Translations under genes and position numbers: made by a program | Shown here: positions 27,120 through 36,602 of the stretch, piece by piece | How positions within the stretch are numbered: the stretch's first letter is position 1 | How the letters are laid out: every line of letters starts with the position of its first letter | Source: Sipunculus nudus | Lineage: Eukaryota; Annelida; Sipuncula; Golfingiida; Sipunculidae | Direction of reading: 5' to 3' | Length of the DNA stretch: 64,000 bases | Assembly: GCA_026874595.1 (NCBI GenBank) | Contig: JAPPUL010000082.1 | Location: forward strand, 1,118,001-1,182,000 | The notes under the pieces: generated by a model | What the model was told of the DNA's origin: nothing | The model's database searches: none | What the model saw: the letters and a program-made list of their open reading frames with translations, nothing else

Positions 27120-27707
27120 ATGAATTATAAAGAAACAGTTGAAAAGATAGAAAATATCTTAAAAAGACGTAAGCGCAAGAGAGAATATAGTAAAGGAGGG
27201 AGAATTCCATCGGCAGTACTTTTGTTGCTATATTATAGAGAAGATGAGTTTTATGTGCTTTTTACAAAAAGGAGTTTATCTGTTAATTCGCATAAGGGGG
27301 AGATATCATTTCCGGGTGGGGGCTACGACTCTTTATTAGATAAAGATTTAAAAGAGTGCGTGTTACGGGAAGTATATGAAGAAATAGGTGTTAAATCAAG
27401 CGATATAGAAATACTTGGAATGCTTGATGATATAAAAACTCAAAATAGTTATTATGTTATAAGTCCCTTTGTGGGCGTAATGCCTTATCCGTATGACTTT
27501 AAGATAAAGTACGCCGAGGTAGAGCGAATAATAAGCGTGCCACTTTGTAAGTTTTTTGAGGAGTCAAGATATAAGGAGCACAAAGTATATGGGAAAGATT
27601 TTGTGCATTTTTATTATAAAGACATAGTGATCTGGGGAGCAACAGGTATAATATTGAATCAATTTCTATTGGAGGTATTTGATTTTACTAAAAATGCTAA
27701 TCATTAA
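27120..27707 (+). CDS. Nudix hydrolase, CoA-pyrophosphatase (NudL) type
   Basis: This 195-residue protein contains SFPGGGYDSLLDKDLKECVLREVYEEIGV at about residues 62-90. The spacing between the GG and the REVYEE motif is the same as in CoA pyrophosphatases, which cut CoA or other nucleoside diphosphate derivatives. The upstream KRSLSVNSHKGEISFPGG is also typical of that group. Its substrate is inferred only from this similarity. The 3' end overlaps the start of the PBP4 gene by up to 29 bases, depending on the PBP4 start, so the two are probably co-transcribed. There is no clear ribosome binding site. Confidence 0.88.
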   Translation: MNYKETVEKIENILKRRKRKREYSKGGRIPSAVLLLLYYREDEFYVLFTKRSLSVNSHKGEISFPGGGYDSLLDKDLKECVLREVYEEIGVKSSDIEILGMLDDIKTQNSYYVISPFVGVMPYPYDFKIKYAEVERIISVPLCKFFEESRYKEHKVYGKDFVHFYYKDIVIWGATGIILNQFLLEVFDFTKNANH

Positions 27708-29094
27708 CTACGAAAAGTTAGTATACCAAATAAAGAGCTTGAAGGAAGTGTTTCTAAGCAAGATACCTTATATATTCGTAGTATTAAATGTCATATTGTT
27801 GGTAGTGGTGATATTTAGCTCAAATAAGCCGGTCCATGGAGAAGCGAGTGTAAAAGAAAAACCGAGTATAAAAGAGATAAAACGAAGTGATAAAAGTTAT
27901 AAACAAGAATATGACTATAAAATACCCTTTACTAAAAGTACGATAAAAGAGCTTGATAGCTTAATAGATAATGGTTCCGTACTTGTTATGGATGAGCATG
28001 ATCGTGTTTTGCTTGGCTATAATAGCAAGGCAAAAATGATGCCGGCCTCAACACTAAAAGTTATAACCTCACTTGCAGCGCTTAAGTATTTAGGAGCAGA
28101 TTTCAGATTTAAGACAGTATTTAAAATTGATGAAGAGGGCAATTTATATATAAAGGGATATGGAGATCCAACAATAACATCGCATGAGATGGAATATATA
28201 GTAAAACATCTAAAGGCTTGGAAAGGAGTAAGGGAGCTAAATAATATATATGTAGATGGTAGTTATTTCCCAGGCTATATAATGGTTAAAGGGAATGAGA
28301 ATACGTATGAAAGTTACGACGCAAAAAATGGAGCACTTGTAGTAAACTATAACACAATACCGATAAAGCACGTAGGAAGGCGAGGTCGTAAGATAGTATC
28401 GGGAGAGAAGGAGACGCCATATGTAGATTACGTAAAGACAATATATGAGAAAGCATTATCAGAAGACGAGAAGTTCAAGAGGACAAAAGAGCTACGTATA
28501 GCTATAAAGGAAGATATAGATAGCCTATTATACTTTGGACACTTATTTAAGCAATTTTGTAAGGAAGTAGGAATAAGGGTAAAAGGGGGCGTTAATGTAG
28601 GGGAGATTAAAGAAGGCTTAGATGAGCTATATGTATATAAGTCTTTGAATACATTAAAGACAGTTATCCGAGATCTTTTGATGTACTCAAATAATTATAC
28701 AGCAAATCAAATACTAATAATGCTTGGAGTTGTGGTGTATGGAGGGGAACCGACGCTTGAAAAGGGAGTTAAGGTTTTGAATGAGTATGTACGAGAAGAT
28801 TTGAGATTAGATGAGATAGTGATAAAGGAGGGTTCGGGGATATCTTATGGTAATGCGGTTACAGCAGAAGGTATGATAAAAGTGCTTGAATACTTCAGAC
28901 CCTACATGGATTTATTAAAAGATTTAGGAGATGGAGCTCGGGGCAAATCAGGGAGTCTAAAGACGGTAAGTTCGTACGTAGGTTATATAGATAGTGATGA
29001 ATATGGAGAGCTTAGGTTTGTGATACTTTTAAATCAGAGTACAGGGAATAAAGATAAGATACTAGATATATTAAAAAGGGAATTAGTATATTAA
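27694..29094 (+). CDS. dacB: D-alanyl-D-alanine carboxypeptidase/endopeptidase, PBP4 family
   Basis: PBP4 trims and cleaves peptidoglycan peptides in the periplasm. The three serine-transferase motifs are present: STLK (Ser119-Lys122, counting from ATG 27694), SNN in YSNNYTANQIL and KSG in RGKSGSLKTVSSYVGYI. Residues about 24-43 form one hydrophobic segment, so the protein is an anchored or signal-peptide-bearing periplasmic enzyme. The frame extends to a TTG at 27679 with a GGAGG only 3 bases upstream; the ATG has the same GGAGG 18 bases away, so the start is uncertain. It overlaps the Nudix gene. Confidence 0.88.
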   Translation: MLIINYEKLVYQIKSLKEVFLSKIPYIFVVLNVILLVVVIFSSNKPVHGEASVKEKPSIKEIKRSDKSYKQEYDYKIPFTKSTIKELDSLIDNGSVLVMDEHDRVLLGYNSKAKMMPASTLKVITSLAALKYLGADFRFKTVFKIDEEGNLYIKGYGDPTITSHEMEYIVKHLKAWKGVRELNNIYVDGSYFPGYIMVKGNENTYESYDAKNGALVVNYNTIPIKHVGRRGRKIVSGEKETPYVDYVKTIYEKALSEDEKFKRTKELRIAIKEDIDSLLYFGHLFKQFCKEVGIRVKGGVNVGEIKEGLDELYVYKSLNTLKTVIRDLLMYSNNYTANQILIMLGVVVYGGEPTLEKGVKVLNEYVREDLRLDEIVIKEGSGISYGNAVTAEGMIKVLEYFRPYMDLLKDLGDGARGKSGSLKTVSSYVGYIDSDEYGELRFVILLNQSTGNKDKILDILKRELVY

Positions 29095-29362
29095 ATCCCA
29101 GCCCAAAACCCCCAGTCAATCTTTGAAAGAACATAAAGCTAATTATATAAAACTGGCGTTAAAGATATGTTGCTGAGTAAAAAGTATTAAAAAGTATTAT
29201 TAAAATAGTTATACTATAATGTGTTTGTTATTAGACTTAGAGTAAAGTGTAAATATACTTTTGGTTGTAAAAGGGGAGGTAAATGTTTATATTTTTGATA
29301 GCGTTTGGTGGCAAGTAGATACAAGAAGTATAAAACTAGAGGATATGGAGGATATTGAATAA

Positions 29363-30028
29363 ATGTCAGATAGATTAGATTTTCTAGCAAAGACGCGGCC
29401 TGAGGCGGCAGGAGCCTACTTAAAGTTTTTGAAAGAATCGGGAAGACATCTAGATGATAAGACAAGGTTTTTAATATCAGTGGTAACGAAGGTGGTATCT
29501 GGGACGGCAAGTGGGCTAAGGCAGTATGTGCCACATGCCATACGAGCTGGGGCGTCAGGGCAGGAGGTGCTTGATGCAGTATTGATGTCGTTTCCGGCGG
29601 CAGGGCTTACTAAGGTGCTTGATGCTATAGGAGTTTTACAAGAAATGGACTTACCGGAGTTAAGGATAGAGGTATTGTCCCGAGAGGAGGAATGGCATAA
29701 GGTGCTTAGGCTTGAGGAGCTACCGAAGAAGGAGCTTTTGTATAAGAGATATGGGGGAAGGGATTTAATATTTTATAATGTGGATGGAGAGGATATAAAG
29801 GTGTATGATAGGGCATGTCCGCATTTAGGCAATCGTTTACCTAAGGTTATGGGGGAAGGAGATATAATAGAGTGTAAAGTGCATAATTGGTGTTTTGATA
29901 TAAATTTGGGAGATTGTGTATCTGGTGGGGATCGAGGTTTAAGGGAATATGAGTCTCGACTTACGGAGGGTGGAGATATAGAAGTTAAGATGATAAGGCT
30001 TGATAGTACTAATAATGGTCAGGGTTGA
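29363..30028 (+). CDS. Carboxymuconolactone decarboxylase-like / Rieske ferredoxin fusion
   Basis: This 221-residue protein joins two domains. Residues 15-100 resemble the AhpD/CMD fold (LISVVTKVVSGTASGL, VPHAIRAGASGQEVLDAV), but the redox Cys-x-x-Cys of AhpD is absent. Residues 115-205 are a Rieske [2Fe-2S] domain with Cys152-His154 and Cys171-His174. The Rieske half could accept or donate electrons. It starts after GGAGG and stands 121 bp before nuoA on the same strand, so it may be the first gene of the complex I operon. The combination suggests a redox partner for the pathway, but this is inference. The 268 bp before it hold only short ORFs and a TATAAT at 29215. Confidence 0.82.
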   Translation: MSDRLDFLAKTRPEAAGAYLKFLKESGRHLDDKTRFLISVVTKVVSGTASGLRQYVPHAIRAGASGQEVLDAVLMSFPAAGLTKVLDAIGVLQEMDLPELRIEVLSREEEWHKVLRLEELPKKELLYKRYGGRDLIFYNVDGEDIKVYDRACPHLGNRLPKVMGEGDIIECKVHNWCFDINLGDCVSGGDRGLREYESRLTEGGDIEVKMIRLDSTNNGQG

Positions 30029-30148
30029 AGTTTTCTTCCTTTGCCTACTATATTTAGGTATTTAGAGGCTAAAAGTAGCGGCTATAAAGACATAGGAAGG
30101 GATAGGAAGATATAAAAAAGAGCGAAGAAAAAGAGCTAAGGAGATAGA

Positions 30149-30517
30149 GTGGATAATAATTATATACCTTTGCTGGTGTACGTCATAGTTATAGTTTTGT
30201 TTGCATTAGCATTTTTGCTATTAGCGCTTAAGGTGGGTCCGAAGCGAGAGTCTCTGCAGAAGGGGAGTCCATATGAATGTGGGGTTGCTCCAATAGACAA
30301 AGAATCGAAGAAGTTTTATGTAAGATTTTACTTAATCGGAGCATTTTTCATATTATTTGATGTAGAGACAGTATTTATAATACCCTGGGCGATTATATAT
30401 AAGGGTAGCAGTATATTTGTGTTAATGGAGATGTTATTATTCGTGCTAATACTTTTAGTAGGCTTAATATATATAATAAGGCGAGGTGAGTTTAAGTTTT
30501 TTGAAAGGGCAAAGTAA
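30149..30517 (+). CDS. nuoA: NADH-quinone oxidoreductase subunit A
   Basis: NuoA is a small membrane subunit at the junction of the arms of complex I. The 122-residue protein has three hydrophobic segments (about 6-28, 61-82, 87-110), the loop YECGVAP near residue 43 and the FILFDVETVF motif. The start is GTG with AAGGAG 5 bases upstream. First gene of a complete nuoABCDEFGHIJKLMN run, all on the + strand. Confidence 0.95.
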   Translation: MDNNYIPLLVYVIVIVLFALAFLLLALKVGPKRESLQKGSPYECGVAPIDKESKKFYVRFYLIGAFFILFDVETVFIIPWAIIYKGSSIFVLMEMLLFVLILLVGLIYIIRRGEFKFFERAK

Positions 30518-30555
30518 TGATGGAGGGAAAGCGCGTGGTAGGAAAGGAGGTTTAA

Positions 30556-31050
30556 GTGGATAGTGGATTTAAGGGATTTTTGACAACAAAGCTAGATAGT
30601 CTAATAAACTGGTCACGAAAGAACTCTTTATGGCCGATGCCGTTTGGGGTTGCGTGTTGTGCAATAGAGATGATGGCGGTATTGTGTTCAAAATATGACA
30701 TGTCTCGTTTTGGGGCTGAGGTAATAAGGTTTTCGCCGAGGCAGTCAGACTTACTTTTGGTATCGGGTCGGATATCGATAAAAATGATGCCAGTGTTGAT
30801 AAGGATATATGAACAGATGCCGGAGCCTAAGTGGGTAGTAAGTGTAGGAGCGTGTTGTTCAAGCGGAGGGGTATTTGATACGTACACGCTAATACAAGGT
30901 ATAGATCAGTTTATTCCTGTGGATGCGTATGTACCGGGTTGTCCTCCGAGGCCAGAGGAGTTTCTTGATGCGCTTTTGTATATACAAGAGAAGATATCTG
31001 GGGATAAAGTAAGCAGTGGTTCCTATGGTAAATGGGGTTTAAGGAAGTAG
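30556..31050 (+). CDS. nuoB: NADH-quinone oxidoreductase subunit B
   Basis: NuoB holds the terminal [4Fe-4S] cluster N2 that passes electrons to quinone. The 164-residue protein has the N2 ligands Cys34-Cys35 ([10 protein letters not shown]), Cys100 and Cys129 (PGCPPRPE), with exactly the 65 and 29 residue spacing of the E. coli subunit. The start is GTG at 30556, with AAGGAGG 8 bases upstream, 38 bp after nuoA. Confidence 0.96.
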   Translation: MDSGFKGFLTTKLDSLINWSRKNSLWPMPFGVACCAIEMMAVLCSKYDMSRFGAEVIRFSPRQSDLLLVSGRISIKMMPVLIRIYEQMPEPKWVVSVGACCSSGGVFDTYTLIQGIDQFIPVDAYVPGCPPRPEEFLDALLYIQEKISGDKVSSGSYGKWGLRK

Positions 31051-31079
31051 ATTTTAAGTTAGAGAATAAAGATGCTGAA

Positions 31080-31164
31080 TGGGGGTGGGGAATAGGTGGG
31101 GAATAGGTGGGAAGATATGTTGGGAAATAGGTGAAGAATAGATGGGAGAATAGATGGGGAATAG
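31080..31164 (+). repeat. Degenerate G/A-rich tandem repeat in the nuoC leader
   Basis: Repeated units of about 11-13 bases of the type gggaataggtg or gggaatagatg fill the 114-bp gap before nuoC and run right up to its ATG. The last unit supplies the start codon itself. Confidence 0.85.
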
Positions 31165-31737
31165 ATGGGAAATAAAGAGATACAAAATGAAATAAAGAAG
31201 AGGCTATTGGAAGGGGTTGGTGAATTGGTGAGGGGGGGGGAGGTGTATGAAGAACGTGATATGCTGTGTCTTGATATAAGCGGGGAAGATATACAAAAGG
31301 TTGCGTCTTTGCTAAAGCTTGGAGAAGGTCTTGAATTTGGCTTATTGGTAGACATACTTGGAATAGATTATAGTGAATATGGTGCTGTTCGTAATAAGGC
31401 TTCTGATGAGAGGTATGCGGTCGTATATATATTTTATTCGTTAATATATAACTTAGGTCTAAAAGTTAGGAGTTTTGTTGAGTTGGCGGAGGAAGGAGTT
31501 CCGACGATATATGGGATATACAAGGGTGCGATATTAACGGAACGAGAAGTTTATGACATGTACGGGATAAACTTTGTAGGACATCCGGATTTAAAGAGGT
31601 TACTTATGCCGGAAGATTATGAGGGGTATCCTCTTAGGAAGGACTATCCTCTGCGTGGGCGAGGAGAGAGGTCAAGTTTTCCAAAATATAATATATATAA
31701 TAAGCGTGTTGAGACAGAAGATGGGGCTGAAGGATAG
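31165..31737 (+). CDS. nuoC: NADH-quinone oxidoreductase subunit C
   Basis: NuoC is a peripheral-arm subunit contacting NuoD and NuoB. The 190-residue protein has the 30-kDa subunit signature [22 protein letters not shown] at about 131-152, followed by [10 protein letters not shown]. NuoC and NuoD are separate, unlike the fused form of E. coli. A run of nine G at 31232-31240 encodes an Arg-Gly-Gly-Glu stretch. The ATG at 31165 directly follows an in-frame stop within the tandem repeat, so it cannot start earlier. Confidence 0.94.
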   Translation: MGNKEIQNEIKKRLLEGVGELVRGGEVYEERDMLCLDISGEDIQKVASLLKLGEGLEFGLLVDILGIDYSEYGAVRNKASDERYAVVYIFYSLIYNLGLKVRSFVELAEEGVPTIYGIYKGAILTEREVYDMYGINFVGHPDLKRLLMPEDYEGYPLRKDYPLRGRGERSSFPKYNIYNKRVETEDGAEG

Positions 31738-31826
31738 AGTAGTATGGTGGTATGAGTGAGGGGATTATAAGCTGCTAAAAGCAGTTAGTTTGTAAATGGT
31801 AATTAAGGGTAATAAATAAAAGGATA

Positions 31827-33071
31827 ATGAAAGAGACATATAAAAGGGTGCATGGCTATGATATAGAGGGGGAGGAGGTGGAAGGGGGCTCGACAATAAC
31901 ATTAAATGTAGGGCCGTCGCATCCGTCAACACATGGAACATTGCGCCTAATAGTTAAAACAGATGGAGAGCGGATAGTTAATGTTGAGCCTGAGATAGGG
32001 TATCTGCATACAGGGTTTGAGAAGCTTGGGGAGTATAGAAGTTATAATCAATTCATAACAGTCACAGATAGGATGAACTATATATCGCCGTTAAATAATA
32101 ATATAGGTTATGCGGTAGCAGTAGAGGATTTGCTAGGAATAGAGATACCGGTTAGGGCTCAAATTATACGTGTTATCATGGCAGAATTATCACGGATAGC
32201 AGATCATATAGTATGCGTAGGGCTTCAGGGTATGGATCTTGGAGCATTTAGTGTATTTTTGTGGACTTTTGTAGAAAGAGAACGGCTTTATGATATATTT
32301 GAAGCAGTAACAGGAGCCCGTCTTACAACGAGCTACACGCGGGTAGGAGGGCTTGCCTTTGACGTACCGCTTGATTTTGAAAAGCGAGTTAATGGGGTAT
32401 TAAAGAGTATAGAGGGATGTATAAAGGAGACGGAAATAATGCTATCTCGCAATAGGATATTTATGGATCGGACTCAAGGAATAGGAGTACTTAGCAAAGA
32501 GTCTGCATTAAATTATGGTGTTACAGGTCCTGTATTGCGTGGGAGTGGGGTGGGATATGATATTCGGAAAGCGAAGCCTTATTTGTGTTATTCTGAGATA
32601 GATTTTGTGGTACCGGTTGAGGATGAGGGAGATAGTTATGCAAGATATATAGTGAGGATAGAGGAGATGAAAGAGAGCGTAGGTATAATACGGCAAGGAC
32701 TTAAGCTTTTAAAAGGGACAAAAGGGGATAGGATAAATTATTATAGTAACAAACACGTATTGCCGGATAAAGATGCAGTTTATGAAGATATGGAGTCATT
32801 GATACATCATTTTAAGGTAACAATGCCAGGGGATGAGCATGGAATAAACGCACCTTGTGGAGAATGTTATTCGAGTACAGAGTCCCCTAATGGAGAACTT
32901 GGTTTTTATATAATAAGTGATGGGGCAAGCAGTCCCTATCGAGTACGAGTTAGGCCGCCGTCATTGCTAAATTATCAGTGTTTTAGCGAGATAGCAAAAG
33001 GGCACTTAATATCCGATATACCGGCAATATTAAGCACATTAAACGTTATAGCGGGCGAGCTTGACAGATAA
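31827..33071 (+). CDS. nuoD: NADH-quinone oxidoreductase subunit D
   Basis: NuoD (49-kDa) forms part of the quinone site with NuoB. At 414 residues it has the family length. LNVGPSHPSTHGTLRL near residue 26 supplies the conserved His. IGYLHTGFEKLGEYRSYNQ and MAELSRIADHI follow, and the C-terminus ends LSTLNVIAGELDR. The proton-transfer tyrosine region is recognisable. An 89-bp gap follows nuoC. The ATG has AAAGGATA upstream. Confidence 0.96.
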   Translation: MKETYKRVHGYDIEGEEVEGGSTITLNVGPSHPSTHGTLRLIVKTDGERIVNVEPEIGYLHTGFEKLGEYRSYNQFITVTDRMNYISPLNNNIGYAVAVEDLLGIEIPVRAQIIRVIMAELSRIADHIVCVGLQGMDLGAFSVFLWTFVERERLYDIFEAVTGARLTTSYTRVGGLAFDVPLDFEKRVNGVLKSIEGCIKETEIMLSRNRIFMDRTQGIGVLSKESALNYGVTGPVLRGSGVGYDIRKAKPYLCYSEIDFVVPVEDEGDSYARYIVRIEEMKESVGIIRQGLKLLKGTKGDRINYYSNKHVLPDKDAVYEDMESLIHHFKVTMPGDEHGINAPCGECYSSTESPNGELGFYIISDGASSPYRVRVRPPSLLNYQCFSEIAKGHLISDIPAILSTLNVIAGELDR

Positions 33072-33106
33072 ATGTGTTAAAAAACGGGAGTTATAAAGAG
33101 AAATAC

Positions 33107-33577
33107 ATGCAAGAAATAACGCCATCAATAAAAGAAGAGGTAGAAGAGATACTAACACATTTCCCGAATAAGAAAGCGGCATTGTTGTCAGTTATGCGAG
33201 TAGTGGAACGAGAGGTTGGTTATCTAGAGCATGAGGAATGCGAATTTGTAGGGAAGCTGCTTGAGTTGTCGCCCTCGTATGTATATGGATTTTTAACATT
33301 CTACACACATTTTAAAAGATGTCATCATGGAAAGAATAGGATAATGGTATGTAGTACACTAATGTGTGCTTTACGAGGTTCTGAAGAGGTGTTGAAATAT
33401 TTAGAAGATAAGCTGGGAGTGGGTGTAGGAGATAAGAGTGCAGATGGTAAATATTCTCTTGAGAAGGTAGAATGCCTTGCAAGCTGCGACACAGCACCAG
33501 TTATGCAAATAGATGATAAATATCATGAAAATCTAACAAAAGATAAAATAGACGAAATACTATCAAAGCTAGAATAA
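33107..33577 (+). CDS. nuoE: NADH-quinone oxidoreductase subunit E
   Basis: NuoE carries the [2Fe-2S] cluster N1a of the NADH-oxidising module. Counted from ATG 33107, ligands are Cys82, Cys87 (CSTLMCALRG), Cys123 and Cys127 (CLASCDTAPVM), the standard spacing. The frame also opens at GTG 33074, three bases after the nuoD stop, but MQEITPSIKEEVEEIL at 33107 matches the usual N-terminus and has AAAGAG 7 bases upstream. The longer form cannot be excluded. Confidence 0.93.
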   Translation: MQEITPSIKEEVEEILTHFPNKKAALLSVMRVVEREVGYLEHEECEFVGKLLELSPSYVYGFLTFYTHFKRCHHGKNRIMVCSTLMCALRGSEEVLKYLEDKLGVGVGDKSADGKYSLEKVECLASCDTAPVMQIDDKYHENLTKDKIDEILSKLE

Positions 33578-33633
33578 CTAGTTTAATAAGGATTAAGCTT
33601 GAAAAGAAGGAAGTAATATAAGGGAGTAATATA

Positions 33634-34899
33634 TTGATAAAATTCGAGCCAGTTTTAACAAAGAATGTAGGAAACGAGAAAGCAAAAGAGCTATCGTATT
33701 ATGAGGCTGGGGGTGGGTATAAGGGGGCGAGGACAGCACTTTCAAAGGCTCCAAATGATGTAACAGAACTAGTAAAAGCCTCAGGATTGCGAGGGCGTGG
33801 GGGTGCAGGTTTTCCAACTGGCTTAAAATGGAGTTTTATCCCAAAGGGAAAAAAGCCAGTATACTTATCCTGCAACGCAGATGAGAGTGAGCCGGGGACA
33901 TTTAAAGATAGGGCATTAATAGAATATGATCCTCATCAACTTTTAGAAGGAATTATAATATGTTGTTGGGCCATACAGTCTAACCAAGCCTATATATATA
34001 TAAGAGGGGAATTTGGGTATGGGTATAAAGTGCTTGTAGAGGCAATAGAGGAGGCAAGGGACAAAGGCTATATAGGGAAGGATATATTTGGGAGTGGATA
34101 TGATTTAGATGTATTTGTAGTTAGGGGAGCGGGGGCTTATATATGTGGTGAGGAGACGGCGCAGTTGACGTCGCTTGAGGGCTCGCGCGGTTATCCGAAG
34201 ATAAAGCCACCTTTCCCGGCAGTGCAAGGTCTTTTCGGGGCCCCGACGATAATAAATAACGTAGAGACATTATGTAATTTACCACATATAATAGAAAAAG
34301 GCTCAGATTGGCATAGAAGCTTTGGGACAGAGAAGAGTCCGGGTTTTAAGATATTCTCATTAAGTGGGCATGTAAAGAAGCCAGGTAATTATGAAGTACC
34401 GCTTGGGACAAAGTTAAGGGAGATAATAAATGAGTATGGAGGGGGGGTGATACCTGAGGGTAAGAGTGTTAAGGCAGTAATACCTGGCGGCTCATCGACT
34501 CCGATATTAAAAGGGGATCAGTTGGATATAAAGATGGATTATGAGAGTCTTTCTGAGGCTTCAAGCATGTTAGGGTCAGGAGGGATTGTTGTAATGAATG
34601 AAGATACGGATATGGTAGATGCGATATTAAACTTGATGAAGTTTTATCATCATGAATCATGCGGACAGTGTACTCCATGTCGGGAGGGGACAGGGTGGCT
34701 TGAGAAGATATTGTATCGTCTTAAGAAAGGAGAGGGCAAGAAAGAGGATTTGGATTTACTAAATGATATATGTAATAACATGCAAGGGAAGACGATATGT
34801 GTACTTGCGGATGCGGCAGCGATGCCAATGAGAAGCTATTTAGATGCATTTAGAGAAGAGTTTGAATCTCTTTTGGAAGTAGAACAAGTGGTAGAATAG
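33634..34899 (+). CDS. nuoF: NADH-quinone oxidoreductase subunit F
   Basis: NuoF binds NADH and FMN and passes electrons to N3. The 421-residue protein has the NADH-binding GLRGRGGAGFPTGLKW, the FMN region CNADESEPGTFKDR, and the N3 ligands Cys343, Cys346, Cys349 (ESCGQCTPC) and Cys389. The start is TTG at 33634 with AAGGGAG upstream; no ATG is usable. A run of seven G at 34441-34447 is in a Gly codon stretch. Confidence 0.96.
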   Translation: MIKFEPVLTKNVGNEKAKELSYYEAGGGYKGARTALSKAPNDVTELVKASGLRGRGGAGFPTGLKWSFIPKGKKPVYLSCNADESEPGTFKDRALIEYDPHQLLEGIIICCWAIQSNQAYIYIRGEFGYGYKVLVEAIEEARDKGYIGKDIFGSGYDLDVFVVRGAGAYICGEETAQLTSLEGSRGYPKIKPPFPAVQGLFGAPTIINNVETLCNLPHIIEKGSDWHRSFGTEKSPGFKIFSLSGHVKKPGNYEVPLGTKLREIINEYGGGVIPEGKSVKAVIPGGSSTPILKGDQLDIKMDYESLSEASSMLGSGGIVVMNEDTDMVDAILNLMKFYHHESCGQCTPCREGTGWLEKILYRLKKGEGKKEDLDLLNDICNNMQGKTICVLADAAAMPMRSYLDAFREEFESLLEVEQVVE

Positions 34900-34964
34900 G
34901 AGATAGGGTTAGGCGACAGGTTAAAGAGATGGACTTAGAGAGAGGATTTTACAAAGAGTCTTTA

Positions 34965-35008
34965 TAAAAGGGATAAAGGGATAAAGGGATAAAAGGGATA
35001 AAGGATAG
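34965..35008 (+). repeat. ggataaa tandem repeat before nuoG
   Basis: Units ggataaa and ggataaaa repeat about five times in the 135-bp gap between nuoF and nuoG, the same kind of short in-register repeat seen elsewhere in the window. Confidence 0.85.
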
Positions 35009-35034
35009 AAAAAAGTAGCTTGAGGTTATTAAGA

Positions 35035-36588
35035 ATGGAGTTGAATGGAAAGAAACGTAAAAATATAGTATTAAAGATAGATGGGAAGGAGTATAGGAGT
35101 GAGGCAGGAAAGACAGTAATACAAGTATGCCATGAAAACGGTATAAAGGTTCCTCATTTTTGCTATCACAAAGATTTGTCAATAGCGGGAAACTGCCGAA
35201 TGTGCCTAGTGAATGTAAAAGGTATAGCAAAGCCTGTGATATCGTGTGCGACAGTGGTATCGGAGGGGATGGAAGTTGATACGAGGTCTGAGTTGGTAAT
35301 AAAGCTTCGAGAAAACATAATGGAGTTTTTGCTTATAAATCATCCATTAGACTGCCCGGTGTGTGACAAAGCGGGGGAGTGTACATTGCAAAACTATTCA
35401 TATGATTATGGTTATGCTGCGGGGCGATTTTCGGAGGAGAAGGAGGTAAAGGAGGTAAAGGATTTAGGAGAACATGTAAAGTATTGGGGTAGTAGATGTA
35501 TAGTGTGCACGCGATGCGTACGTTTCACAGATGAGATAAGCGGGACAGGAGAGCTTAGCGTAGTGGGGAGGGGTGATAAGTCTAAAATAGATATACATCC
35601 AAGCTATCCAATAAACAATGCCTTATCAATGAATGTAAATGATATATGTCCGGTTGGTGCTTTAGTGAGTGCGGATTTTCTTTACGAGGCACGGGTATGG
35701 AATATGAGTCAAAAAAAGAGCATATGTAACATGTGTTCAGTGGGTTGTAATGTACGAGTGGATGCACTTGATAATAAGATAAAGCGGATAGTGCCGATGG
35801 AAAATGAAGAAGTGAATAAGTCGTTCATGTGCGATTATGGGCGGCTTAATTACGGATATATATATTCTGAGAATAGATTAAGGGAACCATATTTGGAAGG
35901 AAAGGAAGTATCATGGGATAAGGCGTTATTTAGTTTAAAGGAGCGTCTTTTAGATAAGAAATATGTTATGAGTCTTGGGATTGTGGTATCGGCGTGGAGT
36001 AGCAATGAAGTTTTGTATATGCTAAAGGAGCTTCGGGATAAACATTTGGAGGGAGTCAAGATATATTTTTTTGGTAATGTAATGGAAGCAGATGAAATAT
36101 ATCCTGGATTTAGGATAAGTGGTGATAGGAATCCTAATGTTTTAGGGATAAAGGTTATATATGGGATGGATACTGAAGTTAGAGAGGATGTAGATTTAGC
36201 TGAAGGGGTAAAGAATTTGTTATATATAGGGGGAGTAGGAGAAGGGTACGTACCTAAAGGGATTGCTAGTGGGGCAAAAAATAGGTTTGAAGATATAGTA
36301 GTTATTGATTATATTAGGACAGAGTTTAGTCGGAGATCAGATTTAGAGTTATCGATGTTGAGTCATTATGAAGATAGCGGTAGTTATATAAATGACAAAT
36401 ATATGCTGCAAAGCTTTAAATCAGTGATAGATCCTATGACTTATGGACTTAGCTGTAAAGAGATACTAAATAGGCTAATGGGGCTTATGGGGGGTGAGCT
36501 ATCCGAGGGGCTAGAGGGAGATTTTGTTGATGGGATTTACAATAAGTTGGCTGAGAAGCTAAAAAGGAATAAAGAGGTATTGAAATAG
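35035..36588 (+). CDS. nuoG: NADH-quinone oxidoreductase subunit G, short form
   Basis: NuoG is the iron-sulfur chain subunit. Residues 1-95 are a [2Fe-2S] ferredoxin domain (CRMCLVNVKG). Residues 95-200 hold the His-Cys [4Fe-4S] (NHPLDCPVCDKAGECTLQN) and a second [4Fe-4S] (CIVCTRCVRF). Residues 215-270 start the molybdopterin-like domain with CNMCSVGC. At 517 residues it is much shorter than the 700-900 typical, so the C-terminal domain is reduced. ATG 35035 has GAGG 9 bases upstream; a TTG 15 bases earlier is also in frame. Confidence 0.92.
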   Translation: MELNGKKRKNIVLKIDGKEYRSEAGKTVIQVCHENGIKVPHFCYHKDLSIAGNCRMCLVNVKGIAKPVISCATVVSEGMEVDTRSELVIKLRENIMEFLLINHPLDCPVCDKAGECTLQNYSYDYGYAAGRFSEEKEVKEVKDLGEHVKYWGSRCIVCTRCVRFTDEISGTGELSVVGRGDKSKIDIHPSYPINNALSMNVNDICPVGALVSADFLYEARVWNMSQKKSICNMCSVGCNVRVDALDNKIKRIVPMENEEVNKSFMCDYGRLNYGYIYSENRLREPYLEGKEVSWDKALFSLKERLLDKKYVMSLGIVVSAWSSNEVLYMLKELRDKHLEGVKIYFFGNVMEADEIYPGFRISGDRNPNVLGIKVIYGMDTEVREDVDLAEGVKNLLYIGGVGEGYVPKGIASGAKNRFEDIVVIDYIRTEFSRRSDLELSMLSHYEDSGSYINDKYMLQSFKSVIDPMTYGLSCKEILNRLMGLMGGELSEGLEGDFVDGIYNKLAEKLKRNKEVLK

Positions 36589-36602
36589 AAAACGTAATAC
36601 TA

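Noticed and set aside
29221-29362. Short ORFs before the CMD-Rieske gene (25 and 11 codons)
   Set aside because: They have no homology signal; one follows a good ribosome binding site (GGGGAGG) but is only 11 codons, so a leader peptide is possible but unsupported.
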